Counted from the stretch's first letter, positions 24,386 to 35,738 are shown. The stretch: DNA of 64,000 nucleotides from Microcebus murinus (GCF_040939455.1 NC_134106.1:88667001-88731000); one strand, 5' to 3'. A program made the numbers and translations. The notes: generated by a model from the letters alone, not told the origin.

Positions 24386-26165
24386 TACTACCTCTGAATT
24401 TGAGTGTCAAATTCCTGTCCTTTAATGTAACCTTCACTAGGTCTTTTATCAGTCTGAAATGTGTGTTCGTTCTACCCACAGTGTCTTCCCCAGTGTTCTA
24501 TGAATCATATTCGCATTCACCATCCTGACTTCTACCATCACCATTCTTTCACTTGTACCTTTCTGTCAATGCAAAATCTCTGCCTGAATAATTGTGTTAA
24601 TGGAAAAAAAAATCCTGTTGACTCCATTGAAGCTTAGCAAGATAGAACACTGTGATCCTCTAGTAATGCCTGTTGCTGGTCTGGCCTGGGTAGTGGTAAA
24701 ACACGTGCAAGACATTGGCCATCACAGAGGAGGGTAAAGTAGGCAAAGAGAAGGGAAGAGGGGTCAAGTAGAGAGCTGCTAATTGAAATTAAAAACAATT
24801 GAGGAAAGGCCAGTAAGCACATCATATTCAAAGTGATGAGAGATCTATAACCAATTTGATTATAGGTGAGGCTCTCTGCTGGGGAGAAATAGATTAGACA
24901 TTGGGAGGAGTGGGGAGGGACAGATTCATGGGGCCTGTGAATATCAGATGAAGAGGATGATATGAGCTGAAAATAGAAAAGCCCATTTTTAAATCATTCT
25001 GTGACCAGAATAAGGACATGAGGAAACGCTCATCTTTTACTTAAGACAGTCTATAAAAGCTAAGAGGGGAAGAATGGCTATTGACAGAATTAATGAGTTC
25101 TCTCTCCAGCAGTCCCTTAGCTCTTTCACTCAGACAAGGAACTGCACGTGTCCCAGGGAACAGGGGGCTCGGGAATGAGAAAAGAGTCTTTGACCTTGTC
25201 AAAATGCATTTCTGTCTGAACCAGGGCATGGCTATTTATCTTGTGAGATAATCCCTGTTCAGGGTGTGAACATTTCTTTCTTTGTGAATTTTGGTGACTA
25301 CATCCTTTCAAAGACAACTCCCCAAAGATGTCATTCTCCTAACTGAGAAAGAGTTGTTTTCCTACGCAGAACTGCTAACTTCTGAGACTGTCTGGAAGAG
25401 TTTAAATGAATCCTTTCGACAGAGTCTGAGAATCTTCTGTCAATTAAAATGATGACCTGCCCTCTGAAATCCACAGGCCTGTAAATAAGAACTGGGTTTG
25501 TTTTAATCTAACAAAAGATGAGCTATCATTTGTTAGTGTAGAAATCAAGTCACCTGGATACTGGAATGAAATAATAGTAATAGTTCATTCTAGCTTCTCA
25601 TGATAGCTCATTTCTCAACTTTTAGCAGCATTACCCAGGCATGTATTAAGACATTAGATACATGATTTGAAATGTATTACTTTCATGTTTAAAAAATAAA
25701 AAGAATGAAAGATAATTCCTATGATTTTGGAGTTAATATTTCTATTTTATAAACTAAAGCAAGACATTGAAGTTGTTTTATTCCTATCTCCAGAAATAAA
25801 TGTAAATGTAAAACCAGTGTTATTTGATTTGATTTGATTTCTTCTTTTATGGTTTGGGAAAAAATTGTCTATTTGCTGTTCTCAGAATAGATTTGGGAGT
25901 TGCCTGTATTTCTCTCTTTGGCAAAACATGATTCTTGACACCTGGGATGTTCTTTAATTCTCTGTCTTTCTAAATCTTACCCATCCAACTCTCTGATTGA
26001 AGGTGTCCTGCCCTACCCAGGGGAATGCTATCTCCTTCTCGGGATTCGTCCAGACTCACTGGGAACCTCTCTTCCCTACCCTTTATGGGTAACGATTCAC
26101 ATGTGTACTGTTGTTGCCTGCTCAAGTATATCACATAAGCACTTCCCAAACAGGGGGCAGAAAAC
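24386..26165. other. Unannotated stretch
   Basis: No repeat or gene is recognised over 1.8 kb, apart from a (TTTGA)n-like patch at about 25821-25840. Open frames at 24634-24831 and 25041-25317 (both minus) resemble no protein. Confidence 0.5.
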
Positions 26166-26171
26166 ACTTAC

Positions 26172-26645
26172 TCTCATGGATTGAATTGTGTCCTCTCAAA
26201 ACTCTTATATTGAAGAGCTCTCAGTACCGCAAGTGTGACCTTATTTGGAAATAAGGTTGTTGCAGTTGTAATGAGTTAAGTTGTAATGAGGGCATGCTGT
26301 AGTAGGGTGAGCCCAATCCAAAATGACTGGTGTTCTTATAAAACAGGAAAATCTGGACACAGACACACCCATATGGTGAATGCCGTGTAAACATGAAGGG
26401 TTTACATAGGGAGATTGAGGTGATGAGTCTATAAACCAAAGAACGCCAAAGACTGCCAGCAAACTGCCAGAAGCTAGGAGAGAGGGTAGAACAATTTCTC
26501 CTTCACAGCTGCAGAAGGAAGGTTGGTACCCTGCCGATACCCTGTTTTCAGATTTCTAGCCTTCGGAATTGTGAGATGATAGATTTCTGTAGTAAAGGAA
26601 CTCAATGTGCAGCACTTTGTGACAGCCCTAGAAAACTAATACACC
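26172..26645 (+). mobile_element. MaLR / MLT1-like LTR, sense
   Basis: It opens with ATGGATTGAATTGTGTCCTC and has TGTGACCTTATTTGGAAATA, TAGTAGGGTGAGCCCAATCC, GACTGGTGTTCTTATAAAAC and CAAAGACTGCCAGCAAACTG. Further on are CAGAAGCTAGGAGAGAGGGT, TTTCTAGCCTTCGGAATTGT and a CCCTAGAAAACTAATACACC end. It carries the AAGCTAGGAGAGAG insert found in one branch of these LTRs and absent from the 22610 copy. Confidence 0.8.
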
Positions 26646-26724
26646 TACCATCAAAGTCATTCAAATTATGCCTTGATGTAATATGGGAAATAAAAAAAAG
26701 TGAATATTCGAATACAATTTGTGT

Positions 26725-26928
26725 CACAAGCCAGTTGCATGCTATCTTGTCTCTCTGAACCTTAATATTATCACCCTAAAATCAAATAAGTAACAATGCC
26801 TTCTTAGTTTTCTTTACTTTATGTGGGAATTGAATAAGATCACATATAATCATAATCACACATAATAATAATCACATATAAGGCGTAAAGCACCTGACAA
26901 ATGTTAGCTATAAATATTTTTGTAAATA
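26725..26928 (+). repeat. MIR SINE with internal repeat expansion
   Basis: Sense MIR words include TCTCTGAACCTTAATATTAT, GAATTGAATAAGATCACATA and AAAGCACCTGACAAATGTTA. An internal patch of near-identical ATAATCACA units (about 26848-26880) expands the 3' half. Confidence 0.6.
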
Positions 26929-27124
26929 GCCAATGAATCTTTGTCGATGGGTTGAATAAAGTGAAATTAAATGTCCTTACTGTGAAAATAAATTTAAACA
27001 TCATTAATGATGACCAAAAAACACTGATCCTGAGCTGAAGTTCCCACTTTTGCTATTTAATGCAAATACTTCCAAAGACTGTATTTAAAAGGGCTTAACT
27101 TAGAGTCTTATTTGTTTAAATTTT

Positions 27125-27308
27125 GTGCTCTAAGCCTTCGTACTCCAAATGTAGTCTTCTGATCAGTAGCATCTAGGTGTTACTAGGCCACTTGCTGGAA
27201 ATGCAGGCTCCCAGGACCCAGCCCAGACTTGCTGAATAAGAATATGCATTTAATGAGATTCCCCTGAATCATATGCATGGTAAAGTTTGAGAAGAACTGT
27301 TGTAAAAT
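27125..27308 (+). mobile_element. MER5A-like hAT DNA transposon fragment
   Basis: GATCAGTAGCATCTAGGTGT, CTTGCTGGAAATGCAGGCTC, CCCAGACTTGCTGAATAAGA, ATATGCATTTAATGAGATTC and GTAAAGTTTGAGAAGAACTG follow the order of MER5A, a non-autonomous hAT-Charlie element. Confidence 0.75.
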
Positions 27309-27399
27309 GCATCTTCTATGTAACTCATATTCCTAGAACATGTAACATGTAGTAATAAATAAACATTTTTTGCAAACTGCTGCATGCAATATCGGAAAA

Positions 27400-27572
27400 A
27401 GTCCAAGCTTTAGAATTTGACAGATCTGATTGTTAATCCTATGCTCTCCATACAGTCACTTAACACGGCATGACCTCACACAAAATGATTTACCATGTTA
27501 AGGCTCAGTCTTCTAGCCTATGAAGTGGGGATAATAGTATTTACCTTGACTGGGTCTAGAAGAAGATGAGAG
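27400..27572 (+). repeat. MIR SINE
   Basis: GCTTTAGAATTTGACAGATC, a degenerate CACTTAACACGGCATGACCT block, TAGCCTATGAAGTGGGGATA and ATAGTATTTACCTTGACTGG follow sense MIR order. Confidence 0.65.
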
Positions 27573-28827
27573 GTAATGTGTGTAAACCAATAGACTCCTA
27601 TAGTAGGTATTTAAGCAAATGTACAGGATTCTGCATTTGTAATAGGTGCCCATTCTGGTGTTTCTTTTCCGGTCAGTTAACCACTGTAGAGAAGAAATCA
27701 GATCTCCCATGGGGTTCAGTGATGTCAAAAGAAGCCAAGTGATTTTATAAAATTTGTGAATTTCTTCCTTAGAGGAGGTAACTTCTGTCTTGATAGTGCT
27801 AGAAAAACCTGACCTCACTGTGTCACACCTCACTGTAACTGTGTTGATATCCTTGAGAGGAAGCCTCTGAGTTGTTCTGCAGCTTCAGCCTTCCTCTGGA
27901 GAGATGTAACCATTCCTGAAATCTGGCATATGTTTCACCAACTTCTCTGTCTCAGACGCCATGGCACTCACAGCTAAAGGCGACACTCACACAGAACTCT
28001 CTGTGGGAAACACCTTTTCGAGACTCCACAAGTTCAGGCATCATTGAACAGAAGGGTTTCACTCCTGCAGAGGCTGTTTTCACTTGATTTTATTGTTTTG
28101 ATCTTTGGAGCATCTTTTCAATGCCAACAAAAGTCAATACATTCTTCTGGGAGAAACCATCAGAGCACCGATAATGAGCTGTGCAAAAGGCCATGTCATC
28201 AGCATGAGCTCTGGGGAAATAGAGGCACTTTGTTCCTGAAACTCACATGGTGTGGCCTGCTTGCTATGTGAAATGTTAATATTTTGCTTCGTGCTTCATT
28301 CCTGGTGCCACTGCCAACGCTAAGAAAGCTTCTGGGGAGACTGCTGCACATTTTGTGAAAACTGCATGGAGCCAAGCCAGATGTCAATGTGTGAATCAGA
28401 GCTCTCCTCTAGGATTCGTGACTGTTCACTTCATTCTTTAGCACCTCCATAGAGGCTAAAATATGCACATTTGGAGGTGATGCTTGCTTTCTCCTCCTTA
28501 GTCAGATGACAAGATCATGCGGTGGATGAATGACGATGGCAGGCAATGATTACCTCTCCTTGCTGACTGCAGTAAATGCTCACATCATTCAATTGCCTCC
28601 TTAGGATCCAGTAGTGTCCCCACCTTTTAGATGTAAGTAGTTTCAATGTTCTCAATGAATCCAGAGGCATTGGTCTATTCTATTCTGCTGCTTTCAAGAT
28701 TTGGCAATCCTCTCTAATTCTCTTTTTGTTTTTTGTTTTTCCATTTTCAACATATCACTGAAATAAAGATAATGCCTAAATTCATTGACTGTCATATAAA
28801 AAATATTTCTATAAAAATGGAAGGTCA
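27573..28827. other. Repeat-poor block
   Basis: I recognise no repeat between the MIR and the Alu. Sequence complexity is higher and base composition more balanced than in neighbouring blocks. Open frames at 27513-27833 (minus) and 28044-28271 (plus) resemble no protein. It may hold conserved non-coding sequence, which cannot be assessed here. Confidence 0.45.
28813..28827 (+). repeat. Alu target-site duplication, left copy
   Basis: The 15-bp AAAAATGGAAGGTCA lies directly before the Alu 5' end and is repeated after its poly(A) at 29168-29182. It marks L1-type target-primed insertion. Confidence 0.95.
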
Positions 28828-29172
28828 GGCCGGGCGCTGTGGCTCACGCCTGTAATCCTAGCTCTTGGGAGGCCGAGGCGGGCGGATTGCTCAAGGTCAG
28901 GAGTTCAAAACCAGCCTGAGCAAGAGCGAGACCCCGTCTCTACTATAAATAGAAAGAAATTAATTGGCCAACTGATATATATATGTAAAAAATTAGCCGG
29001 GCATGGTGGCGCATGCCTGTAGTCCCAGCTACTCGGGAGGCTGAGGCAGAAGGATTACTCAAGCCCAGGAGTTTGAGGTTGCTGTGAGCTAGGCTGACGC
29101 CACGGCACTCACTCTAGCCTGGACAACAAAGTGAGACTCTGTCTCAAAAAAAAAAAAAAAAAAAAAAAAAAA
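28828..29172 (+). mobile_element. Dimeric Alu SINE, strepsirrhine type
   Basis: The left arm starts GGCCGGGCGCTGTGGCTCACG. The inter-arm region reads CTATAAATAGAAAGAAATTA followed by ATTGGCCAACTGATATATAT, typical of lemur/loris Alus. The right arm starts near TTAGCCGGGCATGGTGGCGC and includes TAGGCTGACGCCACGGCACT, ending in 27 As (29146-29172). It is little mutated and has a perfect target-site duplication, so it is comparatively young. Alu RNA is made by RNA polymerase III and moved by L1 machinery. Confidence 0.97.
28840..28911 (+). promoter_or_regulatory. Alu internal Pol III promoter (A and B boxes)
   Basis: An A-box-like TGGCTCACGCC lies at 28840-28850 and a B-box-like GTTCAAAAC at 28903-28911, with the spacing usual for Alu. 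The B box carries A in place of the more common CpG, consistent with CpG decay. Confidence 0.7.
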
Positions 29173-29182
29173 TGGAAGGTCA
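29168..29182 (+). repeat. Alu target-site duplication, right copy
   Basis: AAAAATGGAAGGTCA repeats the sequence at 28813-28827. Its first As merge with the poly(A), so the left edge is ambiguous. Confidence 0.9.
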
Positions 29183-29789
29183 ATAGATACATTTATTATC
29201 TACATATGACACAGTTACATACGTATTCTTCATATGTATTTGAATACACATATGGATATGTATACCTATTCTGCAATATTAATGTTTTACAGTACAAATA
29301 TATAAATATATGATTGCATATATTCTACAATACATAAATAATATTTACTTACATACTATATATAATATATAAATATATTACTTTCTTATTTATTGTAGAA
29401 TAAAATGTAAGGCAACTGAAACAGCACATGGCAAATACTCCTTTCTTTTCCTTTTCTACCCTACACTTTGTAGGAATGCTCTAGTAAATTCCCCACATGG
29501 GGAATAAGGGTCATGTGTCATCCCTACCCTATTGTGGGAAACATTTATGAAAAAAGTAACTAGAGCGAAGATGAGGTAGACAGGATTGGGGGGTACTGAG
29601 ACCACAAAGCAGGTATGTCCTCCAAAGAGAGAAGGTTCCTGGGCAGGCCACAAAGAGAGAGCAGTGTGTACTGTAGCTTTTTTTTTCTTTTTTTTTAACC
29701 CTTAGTAAGTGGAGTCCAATAACAAAGCAGAATAGGCAAAACCAGAAACAGATAGTTAATCCAGGTTATCACTCAATGTGACAGACATA
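29183..29789. other. A+T-rich unannotated stretch
   Basis: TA-rich low-complexity sequence at about 29220-29390, then a stretch with no recognised element and a T-run at 29679-29697. Confidence 0.5.
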
Positions 29790-30105
29790 ATGGGAGGAAG
29801 TTATTACAATACGAAGCATAATTTTAATAATGATAATCCATTCATTTTAAAATTCTTTTCCAATTTAAAACCAACTTCAGATATGTAGGGGAAATGGTAC
29901 CAATATCTGTAAATTACTGGAAAATACAAAAAAATTAATGCAGATTGATGAGTAGTTGGAGTGATGTATAAATGGACAGATATGTAATAAAGCAGATATA
30001 GTAACAGGCAAAGGTAGAAATTTAGTATATGGGTATATGAATGTTTACTGCAGAGTTCCTTCAGCTTTATTATATGTTTGAAAAGTTCATAATAAAATGT
30101 TAGAC
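29790..30105 (+). mobile_element. Possible old L1 3' UTR fragment
   Basis: The end word TTTGAAAAGTTCATAATAAAA and the preceding TATATGGGTATATGAATGTTTACTG resemble L1M-type 3' UTR termini. Only the terminal part is clear. Confidence 0.45.
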
Positions 30106-30129
30106 AAAATGACTTCATGGATGTTGCCC

Positions 30130-30290
30130 CTTACAATGACCTCTGCAATCTTGGAAGCTGGTTATTACCTTCCTTGCTTTCCTCCTTAGGAAACTGAAGC
30201 TCAGATAACTGGTGTGTGTGGTATGTCAAGCCTATTGTTACACAGAGGTGAGGTGGAAGGGTTGAAATTCTAACTCCGGTTTTCCAATAC
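30130..30290 (-). repeat. MIR SINE fragment
   Basis: Antisense MIR: GACCTCTGCAATCTTGGAAG, CTCCTTAGGAAACTGAAGCT and CAGATAACTGG. It adjoins a sense MIR in opposite orientation. Confidence 0.55.
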
Positions 30291-30299
30291 AAAGTCCAA

Positions 30300-30520
30300 C
30301 TGGTTGGATTACTGAAGTGGAACAAGTGCAAGCTTTGAAACTGACCTGCACCAGAATCCCATCTTCGCACTTTCTATATCATTTTGAATGAGTTGGGCTT
30401 CTTAGATGCTCTGAGCTTCAGTTTTGTCATCTATAAAAAGATCCTAATAACATCTATCTTATGAGGTTGTTTTGAATATTAAACAAGACAATCTGCATAA
30501 ACCTGCATATTAATTATCAT
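30300..30520 (+). repeat. MIR SINE
   Basis: GCTTTGAAACTGACCTGCAC, CTGAGCTTCAGTTTTGTCAT, CTATAAAAAGATCCTAATAA, ATGAGGTTGTTTTGAATATT and AAACAAGACAATCTGC lie in sense MIR order. Confidence 0.8.
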
Positions 30521-31319
30521 TAATACTTTAAAATCCAGATGTGTTCCTGGTCCTTCCATTCTCAGAGGCAAAATAGCCCAAGTCAAGAAAAAAGGAAGAT
30601 AATTTAGAAGTGGACTAAAATGATAATATTCTTAGATTTGGTATTTTCCAGGCAAATGTTCACTTTTATTTATTTTTGTGGTCATTCATTCTACAGATAG
30701 GGGACTCCTTTATTCTTTGCTTTTTGATGGAATGACTACTCATGCTTATTGTTTTTTAAAAAAATCTTAACCTCTTTTGTCATATTTGCATTGTTTTTGT
30801 TCTTCTAAACTGTGTGTTTAGCACTTTAAGTTTCAACAGCAGGTCTCTCTTCCTCTGCTTTTATTTCTGTTTAATCTCTTTTCCATGATTTTTAATAAAA
30901 ATGTTAATTAAGATCCAACCCAGAAGCTTACCTCCTGTTGCTTTATTACTCTGCGCTCTCAGCTGCGTCCTTCCCGCCTGCTCCAAGCACCACTGCCTGT
31001 GTCTAAAAGTGATGGGATTTCCAGTTTTTATCAAGGATTTTATTTAACTACTTAGTCAATCCTTGGTTCCAATGATTTGAATTTCATTCATGGTATGTGG
31101 GTTAAAAAAAAAAAAAAAATCTGTCCTAAATTTGCAAGCCCAAACTCAAGTTGCTCACATAAATAATCAAAAACCTCCTCGCCTGTTAAATTATCTTTGT
31201 CTACTAATTATGCAGCTTCCTTATATTTCTCTGTCTTCAGGATGTGTTTCCCCTCAGTCCTCAGATGTCCCCACAATTCATCCTCCCTGTTCCTCCTGCA
31301 CCTGTAGCTCACATGCAGG
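30521..31319. other. Unannotated stretch
   Basis: No element recognised. Contains a 16-A run near 31105 and a chance open frame at 31090-31425 that starts in it. Confidence 0.5.
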
Positions 31320-31560
31320 GATGTTCAGCATGGGTCAGAACCAACTGGGGGGCTACATGAACAGATCTAAATCAGGGTTCTCTAAGAAGAACCAAAGGAT
31401 TAGAATCCTTTGGGTAGATATTTAAACTGGAAGCAGCACTTAACTCCCAGATATTCTGATTGGATTTATCTCAGTGATAAATCTTTAGTAATTTGAAATG
31501 CTTTCCAGGTAATTCTAAAGAGCAGGCAAGGCAGATAAACACTGAGTTAGTAAACCAAAT
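31320..31560 (+). mobile_element. Possible MER5A-like fragment
   Basis: GGGTCAGAACCAACTGGGGG, CTCCCAGATATTCTGATTGG and TTGAAATGCTTTCCAGGTAA resemble parts of MER5A, with a non-matching segment between the first two words. Confidence 0.4.
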
Positions 31561-31654
31561 TTCTTAGAAGTAGGGGCAATCCATGAAACAGAATTTTTAA
31601 CAACCCTCCCACACTACCCAGTATTTCTTATGTCTAAAAAATTGAGACCCACTA

Positions 31655-31812
31655 GCATTGATTATTATTTTAAATGTCAGAAAATCAAGAGTATCTACAT
31701 AATAGGATTGTTGTGAGGATTAATTGGTTTAAAAATATGTGCTGATAACTGCAAGCATGATTCAGTAATAACCCTTGAATAATATAAGGTGCTATTATTG
31801 TCATTGTTGTTA
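31655..31812 (+). repeat. MIR SINE fragment, 3' half
   Basis: ATAATAGGATTGTTGTGAGG, ATTAATTGGTTTAAAAATATG and AAGGTGCTATTATTGTCATT match the 3' half of MIR. Confidence 0.65.
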
Positions 31813-32079
31813 TTGTTTAAACCCCTGTGATTTGAAAATGCTTTTATTTATCTAGTGAAAAATATTCTTGCAGAGATTAACTGACCCAAGGTAATAATCA
31901 GTGTGTGGGATAATAAGCACATAAATCCAGGACTCCTGCATCAATCTGTTTTTTATCCACTTCTTATTTCCATCATGCTATGTCATTTATTTGCTTTAAA
32001 TAATAAGTTGCTATATAAAGAAACTTACTGACATTAGCTATTATCAGAAACTTCCAGTAAAGAATAAGAACATTTCAAT

Positions 32080-32440
32080 ACCAAGTGTCACATCTTTCTG
32101 TATCCCCACACCTAAGCTCATACTTTGACAGGTGTGCCTTTCAGCATTTAGTAAAACTTTCCTTTCAAGTTCATTTCAAATGCCCCTTTCTGGTGTTCTA
32201 TCCAGCTAATGTCTCTTTTTTTTTTCTATGATATCACAGCACCCTCTAAATATTTCAATTATAGCACTTATGAAGATGTATTGCGTATTCTATGTCCCCT
32301 AGATTCCTTTTCTGAGAGAGACCTTGTTTTATTAAATTTACATTTCAACAACCCAGAATATTATTGGCATTGTTCTCAAAACATTGTAGATAGGTAATTA
32401 ACATGCTTTTGTTGAATGAATGAATGAATAAATGCATAGC
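32080..32440 (+). repeat. L2 LINE 3' end
   Basis: A pyrimidine-rich start, ATTATAGCACTTATGAAGAT, TGTCCCCTAGATTCC, and a TTGTTGAATGAATGAATGAA tail are typical of L2. A T-run (32215-32224) interrupts it. Confidence 0.7.
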
Positions 32441-33595
32441 TGGGTGTATGAACTGATGTGTGAATAATTAAATGCATTTTTGTTCCTGGACTTGGTCTTA
32501 AGTTATACAAACTCATTTGCACAAAATAGCAAAGTAGAAATTTTCAGAGACCTAATGAACTTTTCTTAGAAATTGTATCAGTCTATGACTTACCCCGCCA
32601 CTTAATTCTCACTATTCTAATGACCACCTACTTTTAAATTAGGGGATGAAACATTGGTGTCCCTTAGAATTGCTGAGAGGGGTAGTTTGGTAAGAAGCAG
32701 AGTTGAGATTTTTAAAAAGTCATAAGGTCTCTTGGGACCTCATCTCTAAAGTGAGGTTGCTGGAGTAGATTAGAGTTTTTCAAATTGTAATGTAAAAATT
32801 TGAAACTTGACCAATGAAATATATTTTCCAGCGGAAAAAAAATGAAATCATGATTAACTTTTTTAATCAGAAAAAATTACCAATGCATACAAGTTTTAAA
32901 TTTGGATTTTCTTTTTCTCTCTTATCTAAGATATTGACAAAGGCTTTAAAAATCCAAATGGGTATAGGGAAGCTAGGCAGCAAAGGGGCCAGTGTTATGT
33001 TTCCTCTGATGTACATGCAGTGAATAGCAAGTTTCTGGGAGATTTGCGTGTAGCCATCACAGCCCCATGGTGGCTGATGCAGTGTGATGGCACAAGTCCA
33101 TAGAGGCTGCATCAGTGACAGGCAGCTGGACAATGAGCAAGTAGCAGCATCCCTGTCTCTCTATGGCCCGGACTTGTCATTCAAGAGACCTAGATAATCT
33201 CATGAAGTTCTGAAAGCAAGGAGTCAAGACTAAGGGGCCCCTCAGGATGGGGCTTTCTGGACCCAGAGTCAAGATATTAGACTCCTGGAGGTGCTTACCT
33301 AGAATCTTTCAAAAGGTGATCAGGGACAGTAAACCACAGTAAGCACTAATCCATGGAAGAAACTGATGCAGCCATTGTAGTCATGGACCACCAAGATCCA
33401 GAGGATTCTCAGTGTAGACCTAAGGACCTCCACATTTCCACAGCTTCTGTGAGGACACAGTGAGTTCCTTCCTACATCCTATGGCATCTTGGATAAGAGG
33501 GGTATGAGGTAGGTGGGTGAAAAAATCTTAATCAAACATTACCTATAGTGTCACTGATATTGCCTCAGTGAAAGGTTACTAGATTGTCCTTAATT
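32441..33595. other. Unannotated stretch before the LINE-1 insertion
   Basis: No element is recognised. The 32.9-33.5 kb part is C+G richer and looks repeat-like, but I cannot assign it. Open frames at 32814-33023 and 32867-33133 overlap on opposite strands and resemble no protein. Confidence 0.45.
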
Positions 33596-33608
33596 TAAAC
33601 ACCTTCTC
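33596..33608 (+). repeat. LINE-1 target-site duplication, left copy
   Basis: TAAACACCTTCTC stands directly before the inverted L1 segment and is repeated at 35726-35738 after the A-rich tail. The two copies are identical over 13 bases; the first TAAA of the right copy can also be read as tail. Confidence 0.9.
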
Positions 33609-35239
33609 TTTTGGGTAGATGCCCAGTAGTGGAATTGCTGGATCAAAATGGTAGATCTACTTGTATCACTTTAAGATATCTCCACATTGCTTTCCACAGA
33701 GGTTGAACCAGTTTGCAGTCCCACCAGCAGTGTAGGAGCGTTCCTATCTCTCCACATCCACACCAACATTTATTGTTTGGGAACTTTTTGATAAATGCCA
33801 TTCTTACTGGACATAGGTGATATCTCATTGCAGTTTTGGTTTGCATTTCCCTGATGATTAGACATGTTAAGCATTTCTTCATATGTTTGTTGGCCATTAT
33901 TCTGTCTTCTTTTGAAAAATTTCTGTTCATGTTCTTTGCCCATTTTTTGATAGGGTTGTCTGTTTTTTTTTCTTGCTGATTTTCCTGAGTTCTAAATAAA
34001 TTCTAGTTATCAGCCCTTTATTGGCTGTCTAGCTTGTGAAAATTTTCTCCAATTCTATGGGTTGTCTGTTTGCTCCCTTGACAGTTTCTTTGGCTGTGCA
34101 GAAGCTTTTTAATATGATCAGGTCTCATTTATTTATGTTTGCTGGTGTTGTGATTGCCTTTAGGGTCTTCTTCATAAATTCTTTGCCTAAGCCAATGTCT
34201 AGAAGAGTATTTCCATCATTTTCCTCTAAAATTTTAATAGTTTCACACCTAAGGTTCAAGTCTGCTACCCAGCGTGAGTTGATTTTTGTGAGAGGTGAAA
34301 GGTGTGGGTTCTGTTTCGGTCTTCTACATGTGACTATCCAGTTTTTCCAGCACCATTTATTGAATAAGGATTCTTTTCCCCAGTGTATGTTTTTGTCTGC
34401 TTTGTCAAAAATTAGTTGGCTATATGAGGATGGTTTTATATCTGGGTTCTTGGTTCTGTTCCACTGGTCAATGTCACTGTACTTGTGCTAGTCTTAGGCT
34501 GTTTAAATTACTATAGGCTTGTGGTATAGTTTGAAGTCTGGTAAATTGATACCTCCTATTTTGTTTTTATTGTCTAGGATTGATTTTGCTATATGGGTCT
34601 TCTCTGGTTCTATACAAAGCGTAAAATTATTTTTTCTGTATCTGTGAAAAATGATGATGGCATTTTGATAGGGATTGCATTGACTCTGTAGGTCACTTTG
34701 GATAGTATAGACATTTTAACAATGTTGATTCTGCCGACCCATGAGCATGGTATATTCTTCCACCTGTTTATATACTCTGCTATTTTCTTCTTCAGTGTTT
34801 CATAGTTCTCCCTGTAGAGATCTTTTATCTTCTTAGTTAAATGTATTCCTAGGTACTTTATTTTTTTGTTGCTATTGTAGGGAATTGAGTCTTTGATTTG
34901 TTTCTCACTTTTACTGTTGTTGGCATATATGAATGCCTCTGATTTCTGTGTGTTGATTTTGTATCCTGAGACTTTACCAAAATCATTTACCAATTCAAGT
35001 CTCTTGGTTGAATCCTTGGGGTTTTCTAGGGATAATATCATGTCATCAGCAAAAAGTAAGAATTTGATCTCTTCTGCTCCCATTTGGACACCCTTAATTC
35101 CACTCTCTTGTCTGATCACTTTAGCCAGGACTTCCAGCACTATGTTGTATAGAAGTGGAGATAGTGGGCAACCTTGCCTTATTCCAGTTCTAAGTGGGAA
35201 TGCTTTCAGTTTTTCCCCATTCAGTATGATATTGGCTGT
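33609..35239 (-). pseudogene. LINE-1 ORF2 fragment (RT to C-terminus), inverted part
   Basis: Translation on the minus strand gives a long open piece (35239 down to 34610) with a [12 protein letters not shown] segment, the catalytic FADD encoded at 35042-35053, a [11 protein letters not shown] segment and a [17 protein letters not shown] segment. It stops at 34610-34612, where a conserved Trp codon has become TAG. Further down, at 33930-33643, a Cys-rich stretch ([16 protein letters not shown]) and a [11 protein letters not shown] segment mark the ORF2 C-terminal region. The centre of the RT is intact, but the copy lacks the endonuclease and is truncated, so it cannot move. Confidence 0.9.
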
Positions 35240-35725
35240 GCTCGAATGTTTATAGCAGCACAATTCACAATTGCAAAGTTGTGGAAACCACCCAAGTGCC
35301 CATCAATTCATGAGTGGATTAATAAAATGTGGTATATGTATACCATGGAGTACTATTCAGCTTTAAGAAACAATGGTGATATAGCACCTCTTATATTTTC
35401 CTGGATAGATCTGGAACCCATTTTACTAAGTGAAGTATTTCTGGAGTGAAAAAACAAACACCACATGTACTAACCAGCAAATTGGTATTAACGGATCAAC
35501 ACCTAAGTGGACATATGGGAATAATATATATTGGGTGTCAGGCAGGTGGGAGGGGGAGGAGGGATGGGTATATACAAACATAATGAGTGAGATGTGCAAT
35601 GTTTGGGGGATGGTCACTCTTGAAGCTCTGACTCAAGGGGGGAGGGGGAACATGGTCAATATACATAATCTTAACATTTATGCCCCCATAATATGCTGAA
35701 ATTTTAAAAAAAATAATAAATAAAA
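35240..35725 (+). mobile_element. LINE-1 3' end (ORF2 tail and 3' UTR), non-inverted part
   Basis: It starts within ORF2 at GTTTATAGCAGCACAATTCAC and continues through ATGAGTGGATTAATAAAATG and GGAGTACTATTCAGC. A guanine-rich 3' UTR follows, with GGAGGGGGAGGAGGGATGGG and TGAAGCTCTGACTCAAGGGG, ending in CCCCATAATATGCTGAAATT and an A-rich tail (35702-35725). It is the first-primed segment of the twin-priming event. Confidence 0.92.
35548..35568 (+). other. G-quadruplex motif in LINE-1 3' UTR
   Basis: Four G-runs of at least three (at 35548, 35552, 35561 and 35566) are separated by loops of 1, 4 and 2 bases, satisfying the usual G3+N1-7 rule. G-rich tracts that can fold this way are known in L1 3' UTRs. 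Confidence 0.75.
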
Positions 35726-35738
35726 TAAACACCTTCTC

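Larger units (their letters stand above)
33596..35738. mobile_element. LINE-1 insertion with 5' inversion (twin priming)
   Basis: A single insertion bounded by 13-bp direct repeats. Bases 33609 to about 35239 carry L1 ORF2 on the minus strand, from the reverse-transcriptase region down to the Cys-rich C-terminal region. Bases about 35240-35725 carry the L1 3' end on the plus strand: ORF2 tail, 3' UTR and A-rich tail. At the join, a short piece of ORF2 between the two segments is missing. Inversion plus small junction deletion plus one shared duplication is the known signature of twin priming. The copy is moderately diverged. Confidence 0.93.

Noticed and set aside
34036..35255. Plus-strand open frames of 151 and 120 codons.
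   Set aside because: They are antisense shadows of the inverted L1 ORF2.
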